64,000 nucleotides of DNA from Oscillospiraceae bacterium (GTDB lineage Bacteria > Bacillota > Clostridia > Oscillospirales > Acutalibacteraceae): positions 1-64,000 of the forward strand of contig JAITGE010000012.1 in NCBI GenBank assembly GCA_031280825.1. The letters are read 5' to 3'. The position numbers and the translations under genes were made by a program. Of this stretch, positions 44,127 to 52,067 are shown one piece after another. A model generated the notes under the pieces. That model saw only the letters and a list, made by a program, of their open reading frames with translations. It searched no databases and was not told the origin of the DNA. Each line of letters begins with the position of its first letter. Position 1 is the stretch's first letter.

Positions 44127-45353
44127 ATGAAAAAGAAATCGTTGCGCACCCTCGCCGTTGCAGCGGCGGGCATTTTGATGTTGACCGCGTTCACTGCTTG
44201 CTCCCCAAGGGATCTTTTGCAGAAGGTAAAGAATGTGTTCCAAAAGGAAACCACAACGCAAGCACCCGCTAACGCGGATCCTCTTGCCAATCCACCCTAT
44301 TCCGCCTATGAGGATTTGGGCGTTTATATCAACGTGGGCGAATACAAAGGCATCAGCTACACCCCCACTGCCGTAACGGATACGCAGGTCATGGAGCAGG
44401 CAAAACAATACTTCAGCCAAAACCCCGAGGCCTACGCGGCGGGTGTCACGCAGGTTCCCGGGCGGACAAAGGTTGAGAAGGGCGACGTTGCCGTCTTCGA
44501 TTACGAGGGTACAGCCGAAGACATCACCAACGAAACCAAGCAAGGCATGAAGGGGGAGAATTTCGCGCTCGAAATCGGCAGCGGGAGATTCATCGAAGGC
44601 TTTGAGGATCAAATCATTGGGCAGGCGCTTGAAAAAGAGTTCACTGTGAACGTTACCTTCCCCGATCCATATCCCGATGACGAAAGCCTTTCGGGCAAGG
44701 AAGCCGTTTTCACCTGCACCGTTCATAGTTTCGGCTCGTTTTCGGTGACGGATGAAGCTTGCAATATCCTCACGCAAGGGCAATACGCCACCGCCAAGGA
44801 TTTTTTGGCGTTCATCCAATCGCAGCTGGAGCAACAGGCAAAATCCACCGATATGGAAAAAGCATACACCGTTGCGCGAGACCAAGCGAAAATTTTGAAA
44901 TACCCGGAAGCCGAAAAAGCCCTGTATATGGCGCAAATCGAATCGGATGTAAGCGCAATGGAGGCAAGCTCCAGCTTCGACCGCTCCGAATGGCTTCAGC
45001 AGAACACAGTCACCGACACCTGGGACGATTATTTTGACGGCTACAACAAAGATCGTATTCGCGACGAGCTGTTTGTTTACGCCGTGGCAAAAAAAGAAGG
45101 CTTGACCGTCACGCAAGAGGATCTGGATCAGGTTGTGAAAAGCATCCGGGATTATTACGCGGGTCAGCAGCAGGATTTGAGTGCTGAAACAGACGACGCG
45201 CTGCTGACAGGCGAATTCGGCGACAAGCGCACTGCGGTGATTTACACCCTGCGCGAAAAAGTCGCAAATCTGATCTACAACAACGCCAAGGCAGAAAGCG
45301 CCGCAAGCCCCGCAGCCAGCACGGTTCCGGCAACGACACAAAAGGCAGGCTAG
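44127..45353 (+). CDS. Lipoprotein with trigger-factor-type FKBP PPIase domain
   Basis: 408 residues. A lipoprotein signal (KKKSLRTLAVAAAGILMLTAFTAC, lipobox TAFTAC, acylated Cys about 25) anchors it outside the membrane. Residues ~95-215 are the FKBP-like domain of trigger factor (VEKGDVAVFDYEGT, FALEIGSGRFIEGFEDQIIGQ, VNVTFPDPYP, GKEAVFTCTVHSF). The rest is helical, like the substrate-binding part of trigger factor and PrsA-type foldases. It probably helps fold exported proteins. It lacks the ribosome-binding N-domain, so it is not the cytoplasmic tig. The ATG at 44127 follows GGAAAGG; an upstream TTG was rejected. Confidence 0.8.
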   Translation: MKKKSLRTLAVAAAGILMLTAFTACSPRDLLQKVKNVFQKETTTQAPANADPLANPPYSAYEDLGVYINVGEYKGISYTPTAVTDTQVMEQAKQYFSQNPEAYAAGVTQVPGRTKVEKGDVAVFDYEGTAEDITNETKQGMKGENFALEIGSGRFIEGFEDQIIGQALEKEFTVNVTFPDPYPDDESLSGKEAVFTCTVHSFGSFSVTDEACNILTQGQYATAKDFLAFIQSQLEQQAKSTDMEKAYTVARDQAKILKYPEAEKALYMAQIESDVSAMEASSSFDRSEWLQQNTVTDTWDDYFDGYNKDRIRDELFVYAVAKKEGLTVTQEDLDQVVKSIRDYYAGQQQDLSAETDDALLTGEFGDKRTAVIYTLREKVANLIYNNAKAESAASPAASTVPATTQKAG

Positions 45354-45393
45354 CGGAATGCAAGCCGCCCGGATCACACAGCACGCAACAATA

Positions 45394-45429
45394 AAAGCCC
45401 CGCAATCTGCTGATAGATTGCGGGGCTTT
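45394..45429. terminator. Strong bidirectional terminator
   Basis: A 15-base perfect stem AAAGCCCCGCAATCT (45394-45408) / AGATTGCGGGGCTTT (45415-45429), 6-base loop. The plus side ends with TTT then CGC; the minus side continues TTTTATTGTT, so the better T-run serves minus-strand transcription, that is, the candidate RNA described next. Confidence 0.85.
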
Positions 45430-45763
45430 CGCTTGCTTCGGAGGGCGGCTTTGCCGTGTCCCCCGGGCAGCGCTATTGTTTCGGTGCGCTGCCTTCCGGC
45501 GGAGGAGGGCTTTGGTGACTGCCCTCCCATGCGGACGTTCCCGGCATCGGCATAAGACCCGAAACCGCTCACTGCGAACGAAAATCCGCAGTTCTATTCA
45601 AAGTAAAACTCCCCCCGTTGTACCTCGCGGGGTCAAAGGGTGAGGCTTGCCAAACAAACCCCGCGCGAGCGTCCTCACAAGGAAGGACGCCGCGGCTTTG
45701 GGGTTCAAACGACCTTTGCTTTCAACGTCCGCATGGGAAGGCGGCGTTCGCCTCCTTCGCTGC
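45394..45763 (-). ncRNA. Candidate structured non-coding RNA (~370 nt)
   Basis: A gene-free stretch flanked on the minus strand by a promoter and a terminator. A 21-base closing stem pairs 45724-45744 with 45519-45539 (one mismatch, one G-T). Inside it are hairpins AACCCC/GGGGTT with GCGTCCT/AGGACGC (45657-45705), a CCCCG/CGGGG stem and ACTGCG/CGCAGT. On the 3' side lie GGCAGCGC/GCGCTGCC (45466-45493) and an alternative GGAGGGC/GCCCTCC (45504-45527) that competes with the closing stem. No tmRNA tag, RNase P or SRP motif was found. 6S RNA is the best known-family alternative; a small inverted-repeat element is another. Confidence 0.45.
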
Positions 45764-45769
45764 TTGGCT

Positions 45770-45798
45770 ATCCTAACACAAGAGCAAGGCTTTTGCAA
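45770..45798 (-). promoter_or_regulatory. Possible promoter of the candidate RNA
   Basis: Minus-strand TTGCAA (45793-45798), 17-base spacer, TAGGAT (45770-45775), giving a start near 45763, about 20 bases before the closing stem. Confidence 0.45.
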
Positions 45799-45975
45799 GC
45801 GAAAAATCGCAAAAGCGCGCCAAAACAACCCGCATTTGAAAGCAATTTTGCGATTCCGGCAAAATTTCCCGCGCGCCCCTGAACGCGTTTCCAATATTTC
45901 AAATCCAAAATACAGAATTGGGAAATCGAAAATACAAAAATGACCGGCACCAAAAGCTTTGCCGCGAAAAGCTAG

Positions 45976-46001
45976 TCTATTTGCCCGCGCCGCGGCATAT
46001 A
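45976..46001 (+). promoter_or_regulatory. Possible sigma-E-type promoter of sipL
   Basis: TCTATTT (45976-45982), 13 bases, CATATA (45996-46001) loosely fits the mother-cell sigma-E pattern. No sigma-A promoter is visible before sipL. The AT-rich 45799-45975 stretch holds nothing else I can name. Confidence 0.3.
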
Positions 46002-46049
46002 GATGCCCCGTGAATCCAAATTCTCATGAAACAAAGGGGAGTAAGAGCG

Positions 46050-47582
46050 ATGGAGCTGCAACTGAACACCCGCAGCATTGGGAGTGTCGAAATCATTTAT
46101 GACGGAAAGCTGGAGCAGGCGGTGGACAGCGATATCACACTGCCGGAATATTGCCCGGATGTATTGCGCATTCTGCAATGCGCAATCGAGCCTTCCATCA
46201 CATCCGCGCAGGCGGTAGGTGAACGCGTAACGGTAGAAGGCAGCGCCCGCGTGCGCGTGCTTTACGCCGGGGACGACAGCGCGCTTTATAGCTTCGAGCA
46301 AAGCTATCCGTTTACGCGCACGGCAGACATCAACGGGTTGGACGGCGGCGCTGTCGTGAGCACGGCGGCAAAAACGGAATACGCCAACGGCCGCGCCGTC
46401 AGCCAACGAAGGCTGGATGTTCACGGAATGCTCGGCATACGGTTGGTCGTGCGGCGGCGCAAGGAGGATGCGATTTTGACAGGCGCAGCCGGCGGCGGTG
46501 TCCAAACACGTCAAGCTATGCTGAAAGCCTCTAGCCTGGAAGCCCTCGCCGAGCCAACCTTCCAGCTCAGCGAGGTAATCGAAATCGAGCCGGGCGCACC
46601 AACGGTGGATCAGGTGATCTACCGCCGCGCGGTGGCCTTGCCCAGCGAGGTGAAGGCCATCAAGAATAAGCTGCTGCTCAAGGGTAACCTGGAGGTGCGG
46701 GTGGTCTACCGCAGCCGCGACAGCAAAATCCCCGTGCAGCTAGTGCACACCATGCCCATCAGCCAAATTCTTGAAGCCCCCGGCATCACGGAAGAAAGCG
46801 CCAACACCCTGCGTCTGCGCACCTTAGGGCTGGAAGTCACCCCCAAGCCGGACGCGAGCGGCGCGCCGCGCCTGCTGGATATTGCCGCTACCATTGCGGC
46901 GGAGCTGCGCGGCTATGAGCCGGTAGAGCTGCCGGTTATGACGGACGCCTATTCCACACAGGGAGGCTTGCGGCTGGACAGCCACAAAATGGAAACGCGG
47001 CGCTTGGTGGAAAGCTTCCAGGATAGCGCGCTTGCCAAGGCGGATTTCGATATGGGCGCCGGCGGAATCCAAAACGTACAACTGGTACAGGGTGAGGTGC
47101 TGCCCGTGCAAACAAGCTTGCAGCCCGACGCCATCGAGGTCAGCGGCACGGTGCGCGCCCACATCATTTATCTGGACGGCGACGGGCAGGCAACGCACAG
47201 CGAAAAGGAGATCCCCTTCACCTATCGGCGGGCACGGCACGGCGCGACAGGGGATAACCTCACAGCGGATGTGGGCGTAGAGCTTGTTTCGGAGCAGGAT
47301 AACATCAGCGACAGCAGTCTGGAGTTGCGGGCAGAGCTGGCGGTGGCAGGCGATGTCTTCCAAACGGAAACACAGGAAATCATCGGCGCGATCGCCCCGG
47401 CGGAAGAAGAGGAGCCAGCGGCTGCACGTTCGCCGCTCACCATCTACTTTGCCGCCGCAGGCGAACCGCTTTGGGAGATTGCGCGGCGCTACCGCACAAC
47501 GACGGAAGCGATCCGCGAAGAAAACGAGCTTACGGGCGAAACGGCGCAGGAAGGGCAGATGCTGCTGATCCCCGGCGTTTGA
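46050..47582 (+). CDS. sipL: SipL-like DUF3794/LysM spore coat assembly protein
   Basis: 510 residues. Three copies of the DUF3794 (SPOCS) fold are visible, each with patterns such as DSDITLPEYCPDVLRIL, LSEVIEIEPGAPTVDQVI and LVQGEVLPVQTSLQPD, followed by a C-terminal LysM domain (YFAAAGEPLWEIARRYRTTTEAIREEN). In Clostridioides SipL binds SpoIVA through its LysM domain and is needed for coat assembly around the forespore. Here the next gene is spoIVA, 36 bases away, which supports the assignment. The ATG at 46050 follows AAGGGGAG by 8 bases. Confidence 0.88.
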   Translation: MELQLNTRSIGSVEIIYDGKLEQAVDSDITLPEYCPDVLRILQCAIEPSITSAQAVGERVTVEGSARVRVLYAGDDSALYSFEQSYPFTRTADINGLDGGAVVSTAAKTEYANGRAVSQRRLDVHGMLGIRLVVRRRKEDAILTGAAGGGVQTRQAMLKASSLEALAEPTFQLSEVIEIEPGAPTVDQVIYRRAVALPSEVKAIKNKLLLKGNLEVRVVYRSRDSKIPVQLVHTMPISQILEAPGITEESANTLRLRTLGLEVTPKPDASGAPRLLDIAATIAAELRGYEPVELPVMTDAYSTQGGLRLDSHKMETRRLVESFQDSALAKADFDMGAGGIQNVQLVQGEVLPVQTSLQPDAIEVSGTVRAHIIYLDGDGQATHSEKEIPFTYRRARHGATGDNLTADVGVELVSEQDNISDSSLELRAELAVAGDVFQTETQEIIGAIAPAEEEEPAAARSPLTIYFAAAGEPLWEIARRYRTTTEAIREENELTGETAQEGQMLLIPGV

Positions 47583-47618
47583 AGAACCATAATTAACACA
47601 GAAAGGTGTGGCGCAAAC

Positions 47619-49097
47619 ATGGAAGAACGCAGCATTTATAACGACATCGCCCAGCGCACGCAGGGGGATATTTACATCGGCGTGGTTGGGCCGGTTCGCA
47701 CGGGCAAATCCACCTTCATCAAGCAATTTATGGATACCCTTGTATTACCCAACATTACGGTCGCCGCCAAACGGGAACGTGCGCAGGATGAACTGCCGCA
47801 ATCCGCCTCCGGCCGCACGATCATGACCACCGAGCCAAAATTCATCCCGGAAGAAGCGGTGGAGATCAGCCTGCCGGGCAACGCGCGCTTGCGCACACGC
47901 ATGATTGATTGCGTTGGCTACATCGTCCCCAGCGCATTGGGCTACATTGAAAACGACCAGCCGCGCATGGTGCAAACGCCGTGGTATGAAGAGGAAATCC
48001 CCTTTAACATGGCCGCCGAAATCGGCACGCGCAAGGTGATCAGCGAACACAGCACCATCGGGCTGGTGGTGACGACGGATGGCTCGATCAGCGAAATCCC
48101 GCGCGAAGAATACGCCGAAGCCGAGGAGCGCGTAATCCAAGAACTGCAGGAGCTGAACAAACCCTTCGTCGTTCTGCTCAATTCCGTCACACCCGAAGCG
48201 CCACAAACGGCGGCACTGGCCTCACAGCTCAGTGTGCGCTATAATGTCCCGGTTCTGCCGGTGAACTGCATGCAGCTCAACGAGTGGCAGATCAAGCAAA
48301 TCATTTCGCAAATTCTCTTTGAATTCCCCATCCGCGAGGTTTGCGTTAACCTGCCAAGCTGGATCGTATCGCTTGCGCCGGAGCATTGGCTGCGCAAAAG
48401 CATCTACCAGCACGTGCGCGAGGCGGCGAGCGGTATGCGCCACGTGCGCGACGCCGACACGTTTGCTAGCACGCTGGGCGAAACGGAGCATGTTTTGGAA
48501 GCGGCGCTGGGCACCGTGAACCTCAGCGAGGGCGCGGCGGTGGTGCAGGTAACCGTCCCGCAGGATCTATTCTACCGCGTGCTGGCTGAATCCACCGGTC
48601 TGGAGATCAGCGACGAACAGGATTTGCTGCGCTGGCTCAGCGAGCTTTCGCGCACAAAATCCGCCTATGACCGCATCAAAAACGCCTTGGATGAGGTTGA
48701 AGCCACGGGCTACGGTATTGTAATGCCCTCCTTGGAAGAGCTGCGGCTGGAGGAACCGGAGTTAATGCGCCAAGGCGGGCGCTACGGCGTCCGTCTGCGG
48801 GCAAGCGCTCCTTCGCTGCACATCATGAAAGCGAACATAACCACCGAGGTCGCGCCTATTGTGGGCAGTGAAAGCCAGAGCGAGGAGCTTGTGATGTACC
48901 TGCTCAACGAATTTGAAGAGAACCCCCAAGATATCTGGAACAGTAACATTTTTGGAAAAAGCTTGCATGAGCTGGTCAACGAGGGTCTGCACAATAAGCT
49001 CTATCGGATGCCCGGCGACGCAAGGCTGAAGTTTCAGGAAACCATTGAAAAGGTTATCAACGACGGCTGCTCCGGTCTGATCTGTATTATCCTGTAA
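47619..49097 (+). CDS. spoIVA: Stage IV sporulation protein A
   Basis: The coat-basement ATPase that polymerises on the forespore surface. The 492-residue protein has the N-terminal IYNDIAQRTQGDIYIGVVGPVRTGKSTFIKQFM with its Walker A, TIMTTEPKFIPEEAVEI, MIDCVGYIVPSALGY (Walker B region) and the highly conserved C-terminus SNIFGKSLHELVNEGL... INDGCSGLICIIL. Full length, no oddities. SpoVM, its membrane anchor, is encoded at 7.6 kb in the same window. Confidence 0.98.
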   Translation: MEERSIYNDIAQRTQGDIYIGVVGPVRTGKSTFIKQFMDTLVLPNITVAAKRERAQDELPQSASGRTIMTTEPKFIPEEAVEISLPGNARLRTRMIDCVGYIVPSALGYIENDQPRMVQTPWYEEEIPFNMAAEIGTRKVISEHSTIGLVVTTDGSISEIPREEYAEAEERVIQELQELNKPFVVLLNSVTPEAPQTAALASQLSVRYNVPVLPVNCMQLNEWQIKQIISQILFEFPIREVCVNLPSWIVSLAPEHWLRKSIYQHVREAASGMRHVRDADTFASTLGETEHVLEAALGTVNLSEGAAVVQVTVPQDLFYRVLAESTGLEISDEQDLLRWLSELSRTKSAYDRIKNALDEVEATGYGIVMPSLEELRLEEPELMRQGGRYGVRLRASAPSLHIMKANITTEVAPIVGSESQSEELVMYLLNEFEENPQDIWNSNIFGKSLHELVNEGLHNKLYRMPGDARLKFQETIEKVINDGCSGLICIIL

Positions 49098-49100
49098 TTT

Positions 49101-49144
49101 ATCAGTGCTTTGCCCCCGCGATGTCGCGGGGGCAAAGCACTGAT
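49101..49144. terminator. Perfect 20-bp hairpin after spoIVA
   Basis: 49101-49120 is exactly complementary to 49125-49144 with a 4-base loop (ATGT); the core is GCCCCCGCG/CGCGGGGGC. It lies between convergent genes. Neither strand has a T-run, so it is an exceptionally stable RNA end or a bidirectional block rather than a textbook terminator. Confidence 0.7.
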
Positions 49145-49153
49145 TCACACGAC

Positions 49154-49942
49154 CTAATCCTTCAGCAGGACATTGCGCTGATCCGTGATGAGCATATGCC
49201 CCGGCGCGTGGGTAATCGCAAAGGTCGGCTTGCTGGCCATCACGACCGCCTGGGGCGTTACGCCGCAAGCCCAAAACACCGGCGTTTCACCGGGATTTAC
49301 GGTCACCGCCTCACCGAAATCAGGCTTTGCAAGATCGGCAATACCAATTTGCGCCGGGTCGCCGATGTGCACGGGTGCGCCATGCACGCGTGGCATTGCC
49401 GCAGTTGCCGTTACGGCGCGAACGATCTGCTCCGGCGGCAGCGGGCGCATACTCACCACCAGATTGCCATGCAGCGCACCGGCGGGGTCACAGGGCAGGT
49501 TCGTTAAATACATCGGCACATTTCGGTTTTGCTCAATATGCCGCACCGAAACACCGGCCTCAAGCAGCTCGCCTTCGAACGAAAAGCTGCAGCCAATCAA
49601 AAAGCTGACCAAATCCTCGCGCCAATATGCCGAAGCGTCGGTCACTTCCGCTGCCAGCACACCATTTTCATAAATGCGGTATTTTGGAATATCGGTGGCA
49701 ATATCCGTCTGCGCAATGCGGCGCAAAAGCCTGTCGCCCGGCTCACTGACCTCCAGCACCGGGCAGGACTTTGGATTGCGCTGGGCAAAAAGCAAAAAAT
49801 CGTAGGCGTATTTATAGGGTAAAACAATCAGGTTCGCCTGCGCGAAGCCCTCGCACATCCCGGAGGTTTGCCCGGTGATTTTTTGCGCGCGGATCAACGC
49901 CCGCACCTCGGCGGGAGCGGTGCTCGCATAAGGATTTTTCAT
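49154..49942 (-). CDS. DUF1445 (D-glutamate cyclase-like) family protein
   Basis: 262 residues with the family pattern [29 protein letters not shown] near the start, then [39 protein letters not shown] and the C-terminal [32 protein letters not shown]. The family is annotated as putative hydro-lyase; the mammalian relative is a D-glutamate cyclase. A link to D-glutamate is notable given murL in this window, but it is inference. The ATG at 49942 follows GGAGG by 9 bases. Confidence 0.8.
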   Translation of the reverse strand: MKNPYASTAPAEVRALIRAQKITGQTSGMCEGFAQANLIVLPYKYAYDFLLFAQRNPKSCPVLEVSEPGDRLLRRIAQTDIATDIPKYRIYENGVLAAEVTDASAYWREDLVSFLIGCSFSFEGELLEAGVSVRHIEQNRNVPMYLTNLPCDPAGALHGNLVVSMRPLPPEQIVRAVTATAAMPRVHGAPVHIGDPAQIGIADLAKPDFGEAVTVNPGETPVFWACGVTPQAVVMASKPTFAITHAPGHMLITDQRNVLLKD

Positions 49943-50056
49943 GGCGTAAAGCCTCCTTCCAACCATACTGTAACGCCATTATAACGCATCAATCACTCAA
50001 TTGCAAGAAAAAAAGCAGCCCGGCAAAGCCGAACCGCTCTCACGATTGCTTGGTGT

Positions 50057-50326
50057 TTACTCGCCTTCCACCTGCTGCACAATAATCTTATCCAAATTAT
50101 CAATGCAGTGACGGCAGATTTTATAGCCTGCATATTCAATCATGCCATCTGAGCTGCCACAGAAGGTGCAAGCCGGCATGTGCTTGCGCAAAACGATGCG
50201 ATCGCCCTCCATTGATATTTCCAGCGCATCCTCTTTGTCGTTTACCTTGAGCATTTTGCGGTATTCCTTTGGAATAACAATCCGTCCAACCTCGTCGATG
50301 CCTCTCACAATCCCGGTTGTCTTCAT
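50057..50326 (-). CDS. AbrB-family transition-state regulator with Cys4 motif
   Basis: 89 residues. The N-terminal SpoVT/AbrB domain reads MKTTGIVRGIDEVGRIVIPKEYRKML and IVLRKH, a DNA-binding swapped-hairpin dimer. The C-terminal part ACTFCGSSDGMIEYAGYKICRHCI has two Cys-x-x-Cys pairs that could bind zinc, as in many clostridial AbrB proteins. It probably controls post-exponential genes. The ATG at 50326 follows AAGGGGCG. Upstream on this strand TGGTATACT (near 50402) looks like an extended -10 without a good -35. Confidence 0.88.
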   Translation of the reverse strand: MKTTGIVRGIDEVGRIVIPKEYRKMLKVNDKEDALEISMEGDRIVLRKHMPACTFCGSSDGMIEYAGYKICRHCIDNLDKIIVQQVEGE

Positions 50327-50558
50327 CTTTCGCGCCCCTTTTCTTTTGTCGTAATTTGGTTGTTCTGCCAATTTTGCGCATTAACTGGTTAGCTTTGACA
50401 GTATACCATATATTGCGACAAAAATAAAGACTTTTTAAGCGCAAAATTCAACAAAGATTTCGGTTTCATTTTTGTGCAAATAATACAATTAGCTAAAGCG
50501 CTAACGTGTTATCGCGCAAAATTATGGAATATGCTGGTTTTTTCCCATCCATTCCCTG

Positions 50559-52058
50559 TCAATTCCCGTATTCGATTTTATCCGCCAAAAACAGCAGAGC
50601 AGCCGAGAGCGCGAAAAGCGACAGCAGCAGCTTCCAGCTCCAGCGCAGGAACTTCCCGTAAGACACGTTGATCAGCCCGATCGCAATCATCATGATGCCG
50701 CTGGTTGGATACAGAACATTGCAAATGCCGTCGGCAAGCGAAAAATCCACCACAAGCGCCTGTCGGCTCAACCCCAAAAGATCCGAAAGCGGCAACAGGA
50801 TAGGCATAATCAAGAACGCCTTCGCCGTTCCCGAGCCAATAAAAAATTCCAGCGCGGCAACGACCGCAAAAATCACCAGCAGCACGGGGTACGGTCGCAT
50901 TCCCGCAACATTCTCATAAATCGCGTGCAGAACCGTGTGCAGTATTTTCCCCTCCCGCAGCAGGAAGGTGATGCTCATGACAAATATAAGCAGCGGCGCA
51001 ATGGGTGCAACGGTCTTCACGCCCCGCCAAAATGTGCCCGCCAAGGCACGCCCGCGCAGCCCCGCCGCGCGCCCTGCCAAGACACCGCCAAGCGTGAAAA
51101 GCAGCGCCATGCTCGCCATAGGCAAATTGCCCAGCGCGGATTTAACGCCCGCAGGCACAAAGGGTAGCGCCTGCGCACCCAAGCTCAGCGCCGCGCAAAC
51201 CAATACGCCGGAAATGCAGCCCACGAACAGCTTCACTGCCTTGAGCAGCGCGGGATTGTCCGCGCGGGCATCCGCCATGCTTTCGGCATAACGTGCGCGC
51301 AAGCCACAATCGCTTTGGTACGTAAGCGATTTTTCGGGGTGCTCTTCCACCCGCTTAGCGTGCAGGCATAAAAAGAGCAGCAGCACGCCGTAAAATGCAG
51401 CAAACACCAACAGCCGGAACGCCGTGCCGGAAAACAGCGGCAGCCCCGCCATCGTCTGCACCACAACCACGTTGAAAGGATTAAACGTCGCCGCGGAATA
51501 TCCCATCGCCACAGCGATAAGGCTAATACCCAACCCCGTAAGGGAATCCCAACCCAGCGCAAGCGCAATCGCCGCCGAAATCGGCACCAGGGTAATGCTC
51601 TCCTCCAAAACTCCCACAACAGAGCCAAGCGCCATGCTTACCAGCGTTATGAGTGCCAGGAGCATATATTTGCGCTTTTCAAATTTCCGCACGACGGAAC
51701 GCATCATCGCCGCCAGCACAAGGCTCTTTTCCAGAACCATAAACGTGCCGCCCACCAGCGTTATAAAAAGCAGAATCGCCACGCCGGTGACCGCGTCGCC
51801 GGAAAGGAATACTTCCGCGGGCGCGGTAAACGTGCGCCAAAAAGGCAGCCTTTCGTCGGGTAATTTCCGGTATGTACCGTTGATGATCGCGCCCTCTGCA
51901 TCCATGGCATATTCGCCGCGCGGCACGATTTGCGTGAGCGTACCCGCAAAAAGCAGGATTGCAAAAAGCAGTGCCGTGATAAGCAATATGGTCTTCTTGT
52001 TGATCTTCAGCGCCGTCTCGCTGCCGACGCTCTGTGTCGGCTTGTCCAATGGTACCAC
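50559..52058 (-). CDS. YfcC/DcuC-type membrane carrier
   Basis: About 499 residues with about 12 membrane helices. Family marks are VPRGEYAMDAEG near the start, GGTFMVLEKS, LGSVVGVLEESITLVPI, GYSAATFNPFNVVVVQTMAGLP and the C-terminal FIGSGTAKAFLIMPILLPLSDLLGLSRQ and YPTSGIMMIAIGLINVSYGKFLRW. Relatives carry C4-dicarboxylates or amino acids; the substrate is unknown. Start is uncertain: GTG at 52058 lies only 2 bases after GGAGG, while TTG at 52049 lies 11 bases after it. Confidence 0.75.
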   Translation of the reverse strand: MVPLDKPTQSVGSETALKINKKTILLITALLFAILLFAGTLTQIVPRGEYAMDAEGAIINGTYRKLPDERLPFWRTFTAPAEVFLSGDAVTGVAILLFITLVGGTFMVLEKSLVLAAMMRSVVRKFEKRKYMLLALITLVSMALGSVVGVLEESITLVPISAAIALALGWDSLTGLGISLIAVAMGYSAATFNPFNVVVVQTMAGLPLFSGTAFRLLVFAAFYGVLLLFLCLHAKRVEEHPEKSLTYQSDCGLRARYAESMADARADNPALLKAVKLFVGCISGVLVCAALSLGAQALPFVPAGVKSALGNLPMASMALLFTLGGVLAGRAAGLRGRALAGTFWRGVKTVAPIAPLLIFVMSITFLLREGKILHTVLHAIYENVAGMRPYPVLLVIFAVVAALEFFIGSGTAKAFLIMPILLPLSDLLGLSRQALVVDFSLADGICNVLYPTSGIMMIAIGLINVSYGKFLRWSWKLLLSLFALSAALLFLADKIEYGN

Positions 52059-52067
52059 ATCCTCCGT

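Noticed and set aside
44040-45572. A 510-codon open frame on the minus strand over the PPIase lipoprotein gene
   Set aside because: It is antisense to a gene with a clear signal peptide, promoter and PPIase domain; its product is rich in Cys, Phe and His with no family pattern and has no ribosome site.
45394-45763. tmRNA, RNase P RNA or SRP RNA
   Set aside because: No proteolysis-tag frame, no GAGGAAAGTCC-type RNase P core and no SRP tetraloop helix were found on either strand.
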